From Monarcha castaneiventris obscurior (taxonomy: Eukaryota > Chordata > Aves > Passeriformes > Monarchidae), in the NCBI GenBank assembly GCA_026261815.1, contig JAMPIT010000890.1, positions 8,834,001 through 8,898,000 of the forward strand: a stretch of DNA of 64,000 bases. Reading direction: 5' to 3'. The notes beneath the pieces are model-generated. The model saw only the letters and a list, made by a program, of their open reading frames with translations. It ran no database searches and was not told the origin of the DNA. Position 1 is the first letter of the stretch; the number at the start of each line of letters is the position of its first letter. A program made the translations under genes and the position numbers. Shown here piece by piece: positions 38,887 to 51,332 of the stretch.

Positions 38887-41800
38887 GGGTGTATATTTGT
38901 TCTATTTTCCATAGGCATGTGGGTAAACATACTGCATGGGTGTTCCTCTGGAAAGAGCAAATATGAAGAAATTCCTCTTTCATTTACGTAGATAAATCAC
39001 TGTTTTCACATTAGTGGGTGGAAGGGAAAAGGCTACAAATATTTTTTTGCCCATAAATTTTATTTCAGTTAGCACAAGCACTATTGCGTGTGATCCCTTA
39101 CTTTGTGTGTGGCAAACTCCGAGGTGAGATGGCCCAGATCTGATTGCAATCTTGTATCAGTGTGAAGCAGATGGACAGCGGCAGCTCCCCAGGCAGCCAC
39201 AGTGCTCTTGTCGAGGGACGTCAGCCTGAGATCAGAATCTGAAACATTTACATATTCTAGATAAGAAGGTGAAACTTTATATTTCGTGTCGCTCGTTTTG
39301 AAGGAGCTGTAAAAGAAACCACGTCTCAGCTGGGTTTCTACTTGTTCTCTACTGTCTCTTTTTCTTGCACTGTGAAGTACAACTTAACACTAAGCTAAGA
39401 CATTATTGTACAATAAAAGGCTGTCTGATACCTAGGAACAGGAAAGGGAACCTATTCTGCACATTACTAGTGGGACATACAGCTGTATCTCTGCAATGAG
39501 TTACTGCAGGGTACCTCAGCTGCTCTCTGAGCAAGAAAAAATTCTGAACTGAGCTGGCAACAGTGGTTTTTATGGTGGAGTGTTCTCCTCTGTGTTTGGG
39601 ATAGACAATAAGTAAATTAATGTGATGAAATATTGTCCTTTTTGCCCTTTTCACAATCCTGGTTTATTGCAGTGGAGCACTGGCATAAACTCGTGCCACA
39701 TAGGCATTTTTTCAGATGTTGCTGAATAAAAATAGCTTGAAATTGCCAAGAAATTGCTGCTGGGATATGAACATGAATTTTATAAATCCTTTTATTTGAG
39801 GTTAAATTAAAGGAAAACAAAGAGAAAACATGCCAAGGTCTTTGTTAAAACAAACGATAAACAAAATCACACAAAAACGTTTGTTGTGAATGTTAAGGTG
39901 TTAAAAAAAAAATCCTTAGCTTGGCTCTGGTGGGTATCCTCAACCTGAAGTCCAGAAGTACTAGATTTTCTTTCCAAACAGAAGGTGCATTCTGGATGTG
40001 GATGAGGAATTGGACCAATCAATTAGCCAGAATAAATAATAAAATGTTGCTTGGAGGCATAAGGCAAGGCTTCAGTCCAATAGTACTTTAAAGTTATGCA
40101 AACTTTAAAAGGAAGATAAACCAATACAAAAGTACTGCAGCTGATTCAGATACCAGATTATAATTCTTGTATGGTTGCAAGCAAATAACTGAAACTCTAG
40201 GCTTCTGTTTTCCATACATGAACACAATGAGATAGTGTTTCTTACTTTCAGGAGAGAACTGAGCATTGTTCCTCAAAAATGTCTTGTGTGTCATTTATTC
40301 CTATTGTATGGGGTTTTTTGGGCGTTGGGTGGGGGGTTAAGCTATGTCATTTATAAGCATCTTTGTGGAATTGTTTTCCACATCATAGAAACAAAGGTCT
40401 TTGCTTGAGCCTCAAATTGGAATTCTTGCATTGCACATTTGAGCAACTTTTTCTGTCATTTAGCTTAATGGAAAGTTTGCATGGAAAATTTTAGTTATTT
40501 TATAGAGGATACTGAAGAATTTTTTTTGGTTGTTGTTGTATAGGTTATTTCTACATTTAACTTCTGGCACTCCGTTGCTGTGGATCTTATTAATGTTGTG
40601 TTAGGTGAATTTTTCAAATTTCCGTATTAACTATATATTTTTATTGCAAATGGTTAGATTTTGGTTTTGTACTGATGGACTGTAGGAAATCTTCCAAATG
40701 TGGGAATATATGTTTGTAAAATATTACTGAAGAAATTGTTGTAAACTCCCTGTCTTTTTCCTACAAACATCTTCCGGTTTTACCAGGGGTAACAAAAACA
40801 TTGTGCTAAAGGAATTTGAGCTAGTTGAGACCACCTCCCAATTCTAGGTTTGTGTTTGATTTTGGTCACATTGAATTAGAAGCAGACACTCGCTCAGTGA
40901 AGGAATGCAGGGCAAGAGCCGGGGTCCAGATGTTCTGCTTTCCTCCCATACCAACCTAGGCCCCTGAGACAGAGATCCCCCTCTCTGAAAACGAGACTCG
41001 GACAAAGTGGAAACTCCTCATTTCCTGAAATCTCATTGTTTAGGCCAACAAACAGGCAGGTCAACGTGCAGGTTGCAGAACTGAAACTGAACACCACCTC
41101 AGTTTCCCTGGATCAATGAAGTGTAATTTGAGGCTTGCGGTTGCCTGTCCGGCTTGGAGAACCAGCACAGAGAACAAAGGCTCAACACCGGGGCCTTCAG
41201 ATATTTGAGCAGTGAAATAGTGTTGCTGCTGTTTTCTTCTGCTGGCTTGTGGCTCAGGGCTGTGCTGTTTAGGTAGGCTAGGTGTAATTTTTTTGTGATG
41301 GTTATGCCAGAAAATTCTCCTAGAACGCAGGCAGCTTATGCTGACCTTAGGTAGGTTAGTTGAAGAGCAAAACCAAACCAACAACAAAACAAAATCCCAA
41401 ACCAGGAAAGAAAAAATTATCTGAGTTCTGCAGATGTTCACTTAGGCTGTTTGTTACAACAAAGCTTCTTGGTCTGACTCTGTCAGTCTCTCTGTAAAAT
41501 CAAGTCAGCAAAGAGCCCTCAGTGAACAATAAATGAAAAGCTTGGCTCAAGACTGGCACGAGATGCTGCAGATTAAAGAACAGTAGATGTAGCTGGCTGT
41601 GATACCTAGTGGTATTTCCAGCAGCTTGTATGAAAGGTTGGAGCCCATAGCTTCTGCCCTCAGTGGGAGACGGCACTTACAAATGTGGGCTGTCTCGACT
41701 GGAATGTTTTTGCAGTGTGGCTGCTGCTTTTTGGACAGGGAGCCTTTTTTGGTCAGTAGAAACTCAGGCTCATAGTGTTTTGTTTAGCTGCAGTTCAGGG

Positions 41801-42319
41801 TGTTAATTTATAATTAGGCTTCCCTGAGTGTTCACTAGGATGTAATCAGATCCATACTTTTAGGGAGTATGGGGGGGTTTTTTGAGTGTTTTTACTGAAG
41901 AGCTCATTAGAAGTTAATGGGAGTTGAGTGCATCTTGGCCCAGTCATGCACCTCTTCCTAAAGCACCTAATTCAATTGATTGGGGTGTTTAGTGACAAGA
42001 AATACAGTGTCAGCAGGACCTTAACTATTTAATCTATCTAACCACAGCATGAGTATTATGAGTAATGCATGGAGGTAGATAACCTTACATCTCCATGTCT
42101 GAACAGGAACACTGAGAAACGAAAAAGGTACTTGTTATTTGTATGAATATGCAATATTGTACAATTGCTGCTTGGTATGTGCCACATAAAAATATGTGCC
42201 ACACCATGAAAATAGTGAGAATTTCATCTGTCAGTTTGCTCAAGTGTGACTGAATTCTAAAACTTATGTTAAATGTAAAATATCATATATAATTGATTTA
42301 TTTTTCTGCTCTGTTGCAG
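38887..42319. other. Non-coding stretch, no gene recognised
   Basis: Frames are at most 126 codons (41061-41441 minus) and show no recognisable domain. Simple runs include TTTTTTTGG near 40520. I saw no repeat element ends. If the exon candidates at 34.8 and 42.3 kb are real, this would be intron. Confidence 0.6.
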
Positions 42320-42374
42320 ATTATACCATCTTACTGTGAGACGAGAATACTTTTGAAAATTAGGAGTTCTACAG
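42320..42374 (+). other. Candidate 55-bp internal exon (splice-site evidence only)
   Basis: The acceptor is textbook: a long pyrimidine tract ending CTGCTCTGTTGCAG immediately before 42320, with a TTGATTTA branch-like sequence about 30 bp upstream. The donor is CTACAG followed by GTAAGA at 42375. The 55 bp between is open in one frame (18 codons beginning at the first base). In the second frame it reads 11 codons to a TGA. If both plus-strand candidates belong to one transcript, the phase left by the 34.8-kb exon would run into a stop here, which points to a UTR or non-coding RNA rather than a coding pair. No protein match is recognised. Confidence 0.3.
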
Positions 42375-44736
42375 GTAAGAACTGAGTTAAGTAATTTTCT
42401 TTTTATAAAGACCACTGTTATTAATAAGCACTGTCATAAAGTAAACACAGAAGTGTTCGCTCTTCGTGAACTACACTTTGAAAAGCTGAAGAAAAATCAT
42501 TTGACATGCTCACAGTGATACAAACTGTAGTAAGCAGGATATTTGAGAAGGACAGATGTCTTTCTCAAGTTTGAATGATGCTAGTATTTTGGTTGCTTAG
42601 TACCTAGGATGTCTGTCAAGAAGGGATTTGTAAAGAATTGTCTTCTGACAGAAAAATGGGAGCCAGTTGAGAAAGTGGCTGGAAGTAATGGGGACACTGA
42701 CACCAGGTGTTGGCAGCATGACTCTGGTGCAGGCTGCTTGTCATTGTCTGTCTCATATTTTCAGATAAGCACTGGGAGACCTAAACTCGTGTTCAGGAAA
42801 TGTCCCTACTCCCCTTGGGGTTATTGCTAAATGATAGCGTGCCCAGCAAGTTAAGTTGTCATTCCTTGACTGATGTCTCCCCTGGGGTAAACAAGAAGTA
42901 GATCTGCAGAGCTAAAAATCAGCAGCTCTTTGTTTAAACAATCTGTTAAAACTCCTGCCTTGTGCTTAAGAAAAAAGGATTTGAGTCTTTTCAGGAGGAT
43001 TGTTGAAAGATTAAATAATTACTCTGTTCATAATGGGAAAACTTCCACTTTGCTGGAGATGGTGTTGTAAAGCCTTGTACTCAGAGCTAACATAAAACCA
43101 AAATGTGAGCAGTTTTACCTTATCACATAATGGGGGGGAGTTGTGAAATTTTTGCTTCTAATGCAGACTGCTACAGTGCAGGTAAGCAGTTCACTTGACC
43201 CCGAGTAAAGGAGAGAGAAATATTTGATAGATGCTTACAAAATATATGAGGATGTCCTTTAAGTTACGAATGGTCAATCCATTTTTCCAGACCACTGAAA
43301 ACTTTGTGAGCTGTTTAATCTAAAGAGCCTTTGCCATCCTTTCAGTTTCTTCCTTTTGTATACATGTATTTCATCTTACAGCTTATAAACACAATACAGG
43401 ATGTTGTTGAAACTGGAGAATTAAACATTTTTCCATACGCAGATAGCGCTTCCTGACTGAGCCATATTCTCTTACCTTGTCTCAGTGTCACAAAGAGCCT
43501 GAAGTTGAGAAATTTTGTTGAAGTTCCTTTGGGTTTATATTCTTGGAACTTTTCCTAGAGCAATTTCACGACTTAATTTGCATTTGGTGTTAGAAAATTT
43601 ATAAGACTCTGGTGCTTTGTTACTTATACCTAGATTTTGAAAGGAAAAAGAATGAATGCCTGTTAAGTTTAAAATAAAGTTGTAGCCTTTTCTTATAAAA
43701 ATGGATGTGCTAACATTGAAATGCCAGTAAGTTGCATGGAGGTATTAAAAAAATAAAAAGCTGTGTGATCTTCCAAACATTATAAAATAAATTAATTTAG
43801 CATAATATTTTCTATGTTAATCTTTATTTATATAGGAACATGGTATGTAAAAATTCTTAGGCCCGTTAAAATGCTATTAATTTTCTGTATTCTGTCCCAA
43901 AGCTTTGTCCTCCCATTCTTGTAGAAAATGAATCTTTTTATTATTAGCTGTTCAAGAATGTTTTAAGCTGAGTTTAGAAGTGTTTCCCTTAACAAAGAAC
44001 TTTTTTTTGAATGTTTTTTTTTTTTTGAAACACTGTAGGATTAGCAATCTATTTACCATGTTTAACTACATGATAGCAAATGCTGTTCCTGCTTCTACAG
44101 TATCCTAGTTAGTTATTTATCTGCCTGAATCTGAAATGAGTACAAAGACAATTATAGAACCAATGTAATTGTGTGGATGTATACATCACTTTTGATAGTA
44201 TACTGGCATGAATGTAAAGGGCTTTATTGCTTCACACTAAAGACCTTTTGAAGGGTTTTGGACTACTCTGTGCTTAAAATGCCTCCCTGGAGAAAGGGGG
44301 TACCTTGGACATCTTACATGATGTTCCTAGTCAGTTCAATCATTTTGGGGAAAAAAAATTGCCTTAGTAAATTAAACACAGAAAAACCCCATGAGGGGGT
44401 CCATGTAATTCCCGTACTATTCCTTGTTTTTGGAATTATACTTGTGTAATACAAAACATTTGAGCTGGCACTCAATGGGCACTATTGCTGCACTATGGGC
44501 ATCTGGCTGTAAAATGCTATGGAAGATTGTCCACTCTTTTAGCAGTAAATTTTAACACTTGACCAATTCAAACTGAGCTTTGAAGTTTTAGGTACTATGT
44601 AAATTGTGAATGCCCTTCCTCATGTGATGGTTGAAGTAGCTCCAGTGGGTTGTTCTGGTTGTTTCTGCCACCAATATAAGAAATTGTTGTAATTTAAAGG
44701 CTGTATAGAAATATTCAATTTGTATACCTGTGCTAC

Positions 44737-44769
44737 CATTTATTACTGGAAAAAAATCAGTAATAAATG
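44737..44769. repeat. Perfect 12-bp inverted repeat (hairpin)
   Basis: CATTTATTACTG (44737-44748) and CAGTAATAAATG (44758-44769) are exact reverse complements around a 9-nt A-rich loop. The fold is too short for a canonical microRNA precursor. It lies in non-coding sequence. Confidence 0.85.
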
Positions 44770-46078
44770 ATAAAAAAAAGCAATGATAATTCTGGTGCTT
44801 CATCCATTGCATACCTGAAAAACCGATTTGAGCTTGGTTTTGCTCTGAGAAGGACTTTAAATTAGTTATTGTTATTCCATGGATATTTCTTCAGTGGAAA
44901 GAAGAAACAATAATAGGCCATAACATCAAACCTAATATTATTTCTTATCTGAAATAATTTTTTGTTAATGTTTCCCATGGAACCTGTGCACCTGAGAAAA
45001 GGATGTGGCAATATGCAGAAAATTGTTGCTCTATACCCTGGGCTTGAAACCACTCAGATTATTGAGCTGTCTCTTACTTGGACTTGTAGTGAGTTGCCTT
45101 AGGTAGCACAAAACCACCTGAAACCTGTTTCTTTTGAGAAGCAGGGACCAGGGAGAAAGAAAACCAAGGTAAGTCCCAAGTGGTTTAGCTGTGTAAGCTG
45201 GTGTCACAGACAGGGTCCTGAGAAAGGCAGTGATAGTCCAAGGGAAATAGAAGGAGGGTGAGGGTGGGATGGGCAGAGGAGAGTAGAGCAGTGCCTTCAC
45301 TGGCAACCCACTGTCCTCTGATCTCAGCCATCTCATAAAACTTCTCTTTGCAACTTGGTGAGGAATTGCCCAGTCTGATGAGTATGGCAGAATAGAGGGG
45401 TGAGTGTCTTACTAGTGAGAGGCCCCATGAAACATCTCCGTCCCACTAGCTCCTAAAGAAAATATGCCCCGAGCCTTCCTCCAGCTCAAATCTCTTTTAA
45501 GACTTCTGTTCTTCCTCCTTCTGAATCCTTTTGGCAGATTCAATTTACGTCATGCTCTGGGGATTTGATTAATTTCCTATTATTGTCCGAGTCTTGCAAA
45601 CCCCTGCACTTGAGATTGGCAATGGTGCTGTTAAATCTTGGTATAGATGAGTTCTGCTCCTGCACATTCAACCTGTGGCATCTTTACTGTCTGGGACCAT
45701 CCACCCAAATTGTGTTTGTTTGATGAATAAGTGGCACCAGAATGTGAAATCTATCCTGTTATCAGAGTGAATAAATTTACTCAGTATAGAACTTTTAAGC
45801 AGTTTTTACCATATGCCTTAGGATCATAATTTAAATTAAATTTGCTCAAAACGGAAATCTAGATTCAAGCTGACATCATAACATATGACCTCCACTAGCA
45901 ATGAAAATTGAAAACATGAGACAAGGACATTAATCACTGAATAGTTTATAAGCTGCTCTGAATGTTCATCTGAAATGTTAATGCTATTTTATTATATCCA
46001 ATAACAGCTTAAAGTAAAAATTTATGAACACTGTGGGGTGCCTAAGATAAGGCATTCAGACTCATTTTATTGTGCTCT

Positions 46079-46097
46079 GGCTCAAATCATTTGAGCC
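46079..46097. repeat. 19-bp near-palindrome
   Basis: GGCTCAAAT and ATTTGAGCC are exact reverse complements around a single central C. A compact dyad like this can be a dimeric DNA-binding site, but I do not recognise a named motif. Confidence 0.8.
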
Positions 46098-46382
46098 TTG
46101 AGTGAAGTGCACAGAGCCACTTGCATGCCAAACCTACTGCTTTTAGTGCATGCTTAACTTCCCCCTTTTACTGGCACTGGAAATGTGAGCTGGATAGTGG
46201 GGATCAGGTTTGGCCTAACTTGTGTGAACCAAATTTGTTCATACATACCCATTTGCAGGAGGAGGTATTTAATGGCCTCAGCCTTGAAGTGTCTGTGAAG
46301 TTTGGGTCATTTTTTTCTGGGGTTCTTAATTCTGCTTAGAAGTTTGAATTTTGGATTGGAGTTCCGATAGCAAGTTATTAAA

Positions 46383-46406
46383 TTTTTTTTTATTTTTTTT
46401 TTTTTT
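46383..46406. repeat. Poly-T run with one A interruption
   Basis: T8-A-T14 or so on the plus strand, preceded by AA. It is low-complexity sequence with no recognisable retroelement attached. Confidence 0.8.
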
Positions 46407-49400
46407 AGAGATAGCTGTAGTGATAATGTTGAATGTAGCTGAATGTGGAGTATACTGAGAGCAGTATAGCTTACTTATGCAAAACTGACCAGGGCTGTCA
46501 TCAAACAGATTTCTTCAGATGACTCGATGGAATTACCACTTTAAACCAATTTGTAGTTTCATTCATTTTTTGAGTCTTGATGTATTTTCATTGATTTTGG
46601 TTTTTTGTACCTGGTATTTTAGAATTAGCAGGTACAAAATCTATTTGATGGTTTGAAAAGGAAAAAATTTAAGAATGTCTTTTTAACTTGATCTCAGATT
46701 TATAATGCTTTCTCTGTAATATATTCCCTCTTACATCATCAGAGTAACCCAGAATATTCAAAATTTGGTGTCATATATACTTGACTTAGTGAAGTCTGGA
46801 AAAACACAAGGTAAATTAGATCCTTAGTTTCCAAACTATCCACTGCTGCTCTTTTGCTGGGAGAGCTTCTTTGTTCCTATGTAGCTTGAGCCTGTGATTT
46901 TAAAATAGATTTAAATGCTTCTATAGGTGAAAGTGAGCTTAATTGACAGTGAGCTGGTTGTAGCTTTTGTATTTTGCTTTATTGGGTAGTTTCAGTAGTA
47001 AACTGAATGTATTGAAGCAAATCTATGAAATTATCTTAATTGCCTGATCTCAATAATATTTTTAAGGAACTCTGCTATTTGGCTGTTTTTATTTTAATGT
47101 AAGGTATATAGTGCAGCTTGTATATGTGTATTGTTTGAAGGCTTTGAATGGCCTGCCTGTCTGATCCATTTTAATAGATTCCAGCCTTTTTCCATGACAT
47201 CATTATTGTAACAGACTTCCTAGAAAATATGAACAGCTGCTGTGTATTTTTTTCCTGTGTTTGATATTAAAACTGTAGCAGCTATTCTGTTCTTTACAAA
47301 TGACAGCAGTAGGCTTGTCTGATGTAAAACAAAATGAAAAAAAGTCAAAGTAAGGAGCTGTGATACTGTTAACAGGCCAGTAATGTAACAGGTCCCCATG
47401 TATGAATCATTTCATAATGCAATAAGGGATTACTTATGCTGCTGTCATACTGGTCAAAGGTTGGTCCCATTTCCTTCCCCCCTCCTCGCGAACTAAACTG
47501 TGCATCATTAAAGATGATGAAAACAGTATTGTGCTCAGCTTCCTGGCCCAGATGGCAATTTGCATGAAGAATTTTATTGTATTTTTTTTCCCTTAATATT
47601 CTTATGCAGACTGTACATAGAGGTTTTAAAGTTCTTTCCAGTTCAGGTCAAGCAGATTTATTCCTTGTTTCTCTGTGCATCTTGGCATTCAGGGTTGGCT
47701 TAGAGGCCGCTTAACCTGGAGCCTGGAATATTAAATAGAACTAGGAATTCATCTTGTTGTTACACATAATTTTCTATCTTGCTCCATCTGTAAATACTGT
47801 AAATATCTAAGGTGTCAAAGAGGGGCATGGGCCTTTAGATCATTATATTGTGTGCTAGAATACCTCAGTTGGAATTCTAGTATCTTTTAGACAACTTGTG
47901 CAGACCAACCACTGTCTGCTGCGTTTCATGCCTCCACATCTGCATGAAACAACAAAACAAAACAGCAGGTATAAAGAAAACCTATCCTTTCCATGGCTCT
48001 GAATAGAAACACACAACACTGTGTGGCTGATTTGGAGACCAGACAAGTCTTAGAGTGTAATATGGTCATGAGACCACTCATCATCCATTAATGCTGTTAT
48101 CTCAGTCCTGTGTCTCTTGGAGTGCCTTCTTCCTCCATTTGAAAATAAGTCACCTGTGTATTTTCTCCTGTGTGTGGGAAAAAAAAAGCAGCAACTAAGT
48201 ACCTTTCATCTTTGCGAAGCAGGGAGACCGTCTGAGCACCAGGTGTGTGGCTGTGAGCTGGCTGAAAAGTGCTCGAAGAAAATCAATACTAACCTTGCAA
48301 TGAGAAGTTAGATGAGGATGGGCTGCATTGTTCCTGTCTGTGGTGTTCATCAAATGGTGCCTGTTCTGCGGAGCACGTAGAGAAATAACTTCATGAACAA
48401 AATAATTAATACCTTCTGGCAATTATCAGTTACAAGCCCTTCTTCATCTGCTAAGGACTTCACAAGAGACTGCTTGACCTGTTCTCCATTCGTGTCCTCA
48501 AGCTGTCTTGAAAGCACATAATGCATAAAAAACATTAGTTCTAATATTACAATATTACAATAATAATATTAAAAATTATTATTAGCCAAGAGGTGATAGA
48601 ACACATGAGAATTACCTCTGTTTTGTAACCATGGAAGGTCTAAATCAACACTGAGTATATGATGTGTGATGCCTACAGAAAAAAATCTAAGGTAATTCCT
48701 TCAAATGTTTCATGCACCATGGTACTGAGCGACCAGTAGTTAATATCTGTGGCTTCTGGGCTGTACCACACCCTGGATGGGAAGAGAGCTTCAGACCACA
48801 CAAGCCCTTTTGAAGGTCAGCTCACACCAGGGTGGCATGATTAACAAAAATGCAGTCTTATTCCAAAGTTAGACAATTTCTGAAGCTCATTTTTTGGGTT
48901 ATCTCCTTGTTTGCATTGAAATGAGTGTAAAAGTCTGATATTCAGTGGACCAAAATGTGTGTCTCATTTTTACATACTTTTTGCAGGTAATTATAAAGCA
49001 AAGGGAAGAAACAGCATGTTATGTATAAAGTATTTTGAGACTGTAGTTCTTGTCATACCACTTCTGCTTTGAGGAAAAAGTACTTCTTATTACCCTAAAT
49101 TTCCCAGTATGGGGAAAGCTGTAGGGATTTAACTGTACCGATTTTAGCTTACTGTTTTTCTTTTTTAAAGCATGCAGAAATTAATTTCTTCCTTCCCATT
49201 CTCTCAACCCCCATATCATTTTCAAAATTACAGTCCTCTGGTATTGCATTTCTGGTCAGTCTGGCTTTTTTCAGGTGTACAGTCAGGCTGTGGATTGTTT
49301 TATTAGTTCATTTCTGTAAATAAACTTCTTTAGAAAATTGTTTTTCCACTTCCCACCCCCAAAAGAAGGTTCAAGGGAGTAATTGATATATGCATAAATA

Positions 49401-50636
49401 TATATTATTAGGTTTTAAATATATTTCAGAGATAAATATTTGCCAGATCAGCTTATAAAAATTCTGGTTAAAAAATAAATCTCTTTTGTAGCTGTTATTT
49501 TTATTTAAAAAATGCAAAGCATCAACCATCCTGTAGAGATGGAACACTTTGTGGTAAAAAATGATTTTGCAGTCATTGATATGTATGAACCACAATATAC
49601 AAAATTTCAAGGAATTTTATAATAATTACCACATCCATTCTGATTTGTGTGGCAAAGCAAAGCTGTGGAGAAATTCCACTGAAATTAATGTGGTTAATCT
49701 ATAGTTACACCACTGAGTCGAATAGTAATATGGATCACTCATTTGTAATTTGAATGCAAACAAATCTGTAAAATAAATTTCTATCATTTTTCAGACATTT
49801 AATGGAAAACGTTTTACATTTGGCTTCATAGATGTCTGAAATACAACTCAGAATATGTCTTAGTAATAGCGTATGTCCAGAAAATGTAATTAACTGAAAA
49901 ATTACTCAACTGTGGCTTTCTTATTGACACCCTTCTTACAGTGAATCTGCTCACCTGTGAAAGAGCAGAGAGACCAGTGAAGGGTATTTAAATATGACCT
50001 GTTTTATAATAAATAACAGTGTATTTTAAATTGAGGGCAAGAACTGATTTTTCTCATTTGCCGTACAAATGCTTTTCAGTTAGATTTGTGCTAAGCTCAG
50101 TGGCAGACTGTGGAAAGAAAAGTATGTCTTAATAAGCTGGCCATGATCTTTCAGGTATTTTTGTGTCTCCTAGCAGCAGTGCCAGCCCATGCAGCAGGTC
50201 AGTCAGCTGCTTCCCCTGTCCCACCAGAAGTACTCAAAACATCAAAGTGTGTAAGACACAAAGACCTCCCTTGAGGCCCACAGTGCTTGAAAGGCTTTAC
50301 TGGTTTCTGTGTTTTTCTCTCTGCCATGTAAGTGTGTATCCTCGTGATAAACCCTTTAGGTTGTAGTTCACATGTGAAAGTGTCACTTCCCAAGACAATT
50401 GGTAATAACAAGACTTGGAATGATTTTTGGGGTGGGGATTTTTTTCAGCCTTCATCACCACCAGCTTTACACTGGCCCATGTTGGCAATGAGTGTAATCT
50501 ATAACGAGCTATTGGTTTTAAAAATGGTAGCCTTTTCTCTGTGAAATCAGTTGCAGAAGTCTATACTGCAAACCATCAGTACTAAAGTGATAGCAACAGT
50601 ATTGCTGTTTCAGCCACGATATTCAAAGACTGGTGA

Positions 50637-50835
50637 GGGTGGCAGAGTTTGCACAGAGAGGTAATATCTTTTATTAGATGAACCAATATAGTTGGAAAAA
50701 ACAGATACTTCAGACAAACAAATCCTCCTTCATGACAGCGCAGGAAAGGTCTTCTATGCCCAGAAGCTTGTCTGTTTTTTCCAGCTGTATCAGTTGGTCT
50801 AATAAAAGATATTGCCTCTCCTTGTAAACTTTGCC
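50637..50835. mobile_element. Palindromic ancient interspersed repeat, about 200 bp
   Basis: The outer arms are reverse complements of each other. The left arm, about 50640-50712, carries GGTAATATCTTTTATTAGAT then GTTGGAAAAAACAGA. The right arm, about 50763-50835, carries CTGTTTTTTCCAGC then TCTAATAAAAGATATTGCC, and both flanks continue with GCAGAGTTTGC versus AAACTTTGCCC. The arms agree over roughly 65 bp with scattered mismatches. From memory, the right arm (AAGCTTGTCT, then AGTTGGTCTAATAAAAGATA) resembles a widespread amniote interspersed repeat with the phrase CCAATAAAAGATATTACC. I cannot name the family with confidence. The palindromic form and lack of coding suggest a MITE-like DNA-transposon relic. 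Confidence 0.65.
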
Positions 50836-51277
50836 CAACCAAAACATGAGCATTTCTGTCAACCCTTTAAGAGAAAAGCCTGCAGCAGCATGGGCACGGT
50901 GCTTTGCTGGATTTTGTATGTCATACTTTTACTCCTGCTTTACCTGCCCTGCACTTCTCAGAAATGGGGCAGAAAGGGAAAATATGTTCAGTTAAAATAT
51001 GGCTTCTTAGGCACTGACTGACAAAGCTTATCAAAGTACTTGGTTTATTCCTTTCCTTAACTTTAATTTTTGATGGAAAGGGAATTTTGCCCTCTATGGA
51101 GTCTGTTTCTCTCTCCCCACTTGAGAGATGTGGATCCTGTAGCTCCTGTTGATGCTGATCTTCCTGGTGTGGTCAGCCTGTGTGTTGGAACGGTTACAGA
51201 AGGGAAAATTGTTCCCTGGCCATTGCTCTGCTTTTCAGTTTTTGTAATGTACTTAGATCTGTAGTGATAATACTCAC
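50836..51277. other. Non-coding stretch
   Basis: No recognisable gene. Overlapping small frames occur on both strands (51070-51264 plus, 51063-51353 minus). The minus-strand frame runs through the candidate exon described next and continues past its donor, as expected if the intron happens to stay open for a while. Confidence 0.5.
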
Positions 51278-51332
51278 CCAATAGCTGGTCATAAGTCTCT
51301 TGCTTAGATTTCAAAAGGTCTCTAGGGCTCTC
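51278..51332 (-). other. Candidate 55-bp coding exon on the minus strand
   Basis: Read on the minus strand, a pyrimidine-rich stretch ending TTCAATTTTCTGCAAG precedes 51332. The segment ends at 51278 as CTATTGG followed by the strong donor GTGAGTATT. Only one of three frames is open, and it reads ESPRDLLKSKQETYDQLLG, a charged, helix-prone sequence typical of coiled-coil-type proteins. The other two frames stop within 25 bases. The acceptor has A at -3, a less common variant. No family is identified and no partner exon was found in the window. Chance remains a serious alternative. Confidence 0.25.

Larger units (their letters stand above)
42375..50636. other. Non-coding stretch, no gene recognised; possible conserved non-coding sequence
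   Basis: There are no recognisable coding frames; the longest is 101 codons on the minus strand at 45031-45336. A T-rich run lies at 46383-46406. Two inverted repeats (44737-44769 and 46079-46097) are listed separately. The text at about 45,540-46,120 and 47,040-47,600 is rich in homeodomain, octamer-like and AP-1/CRE-like words and low in simple repeats. That is the look of conserved non-coding elements, but only an alignment can show it. Confidence 0.5.

Noticed and set aside
45141..45173. Strong donor-like AACCAAG/GTAAGT at 45162-45173
   Set aside because: No convincing acceptor lies upstream on the plus strand, and a 101-codon frame runs through it on the opposite strand.
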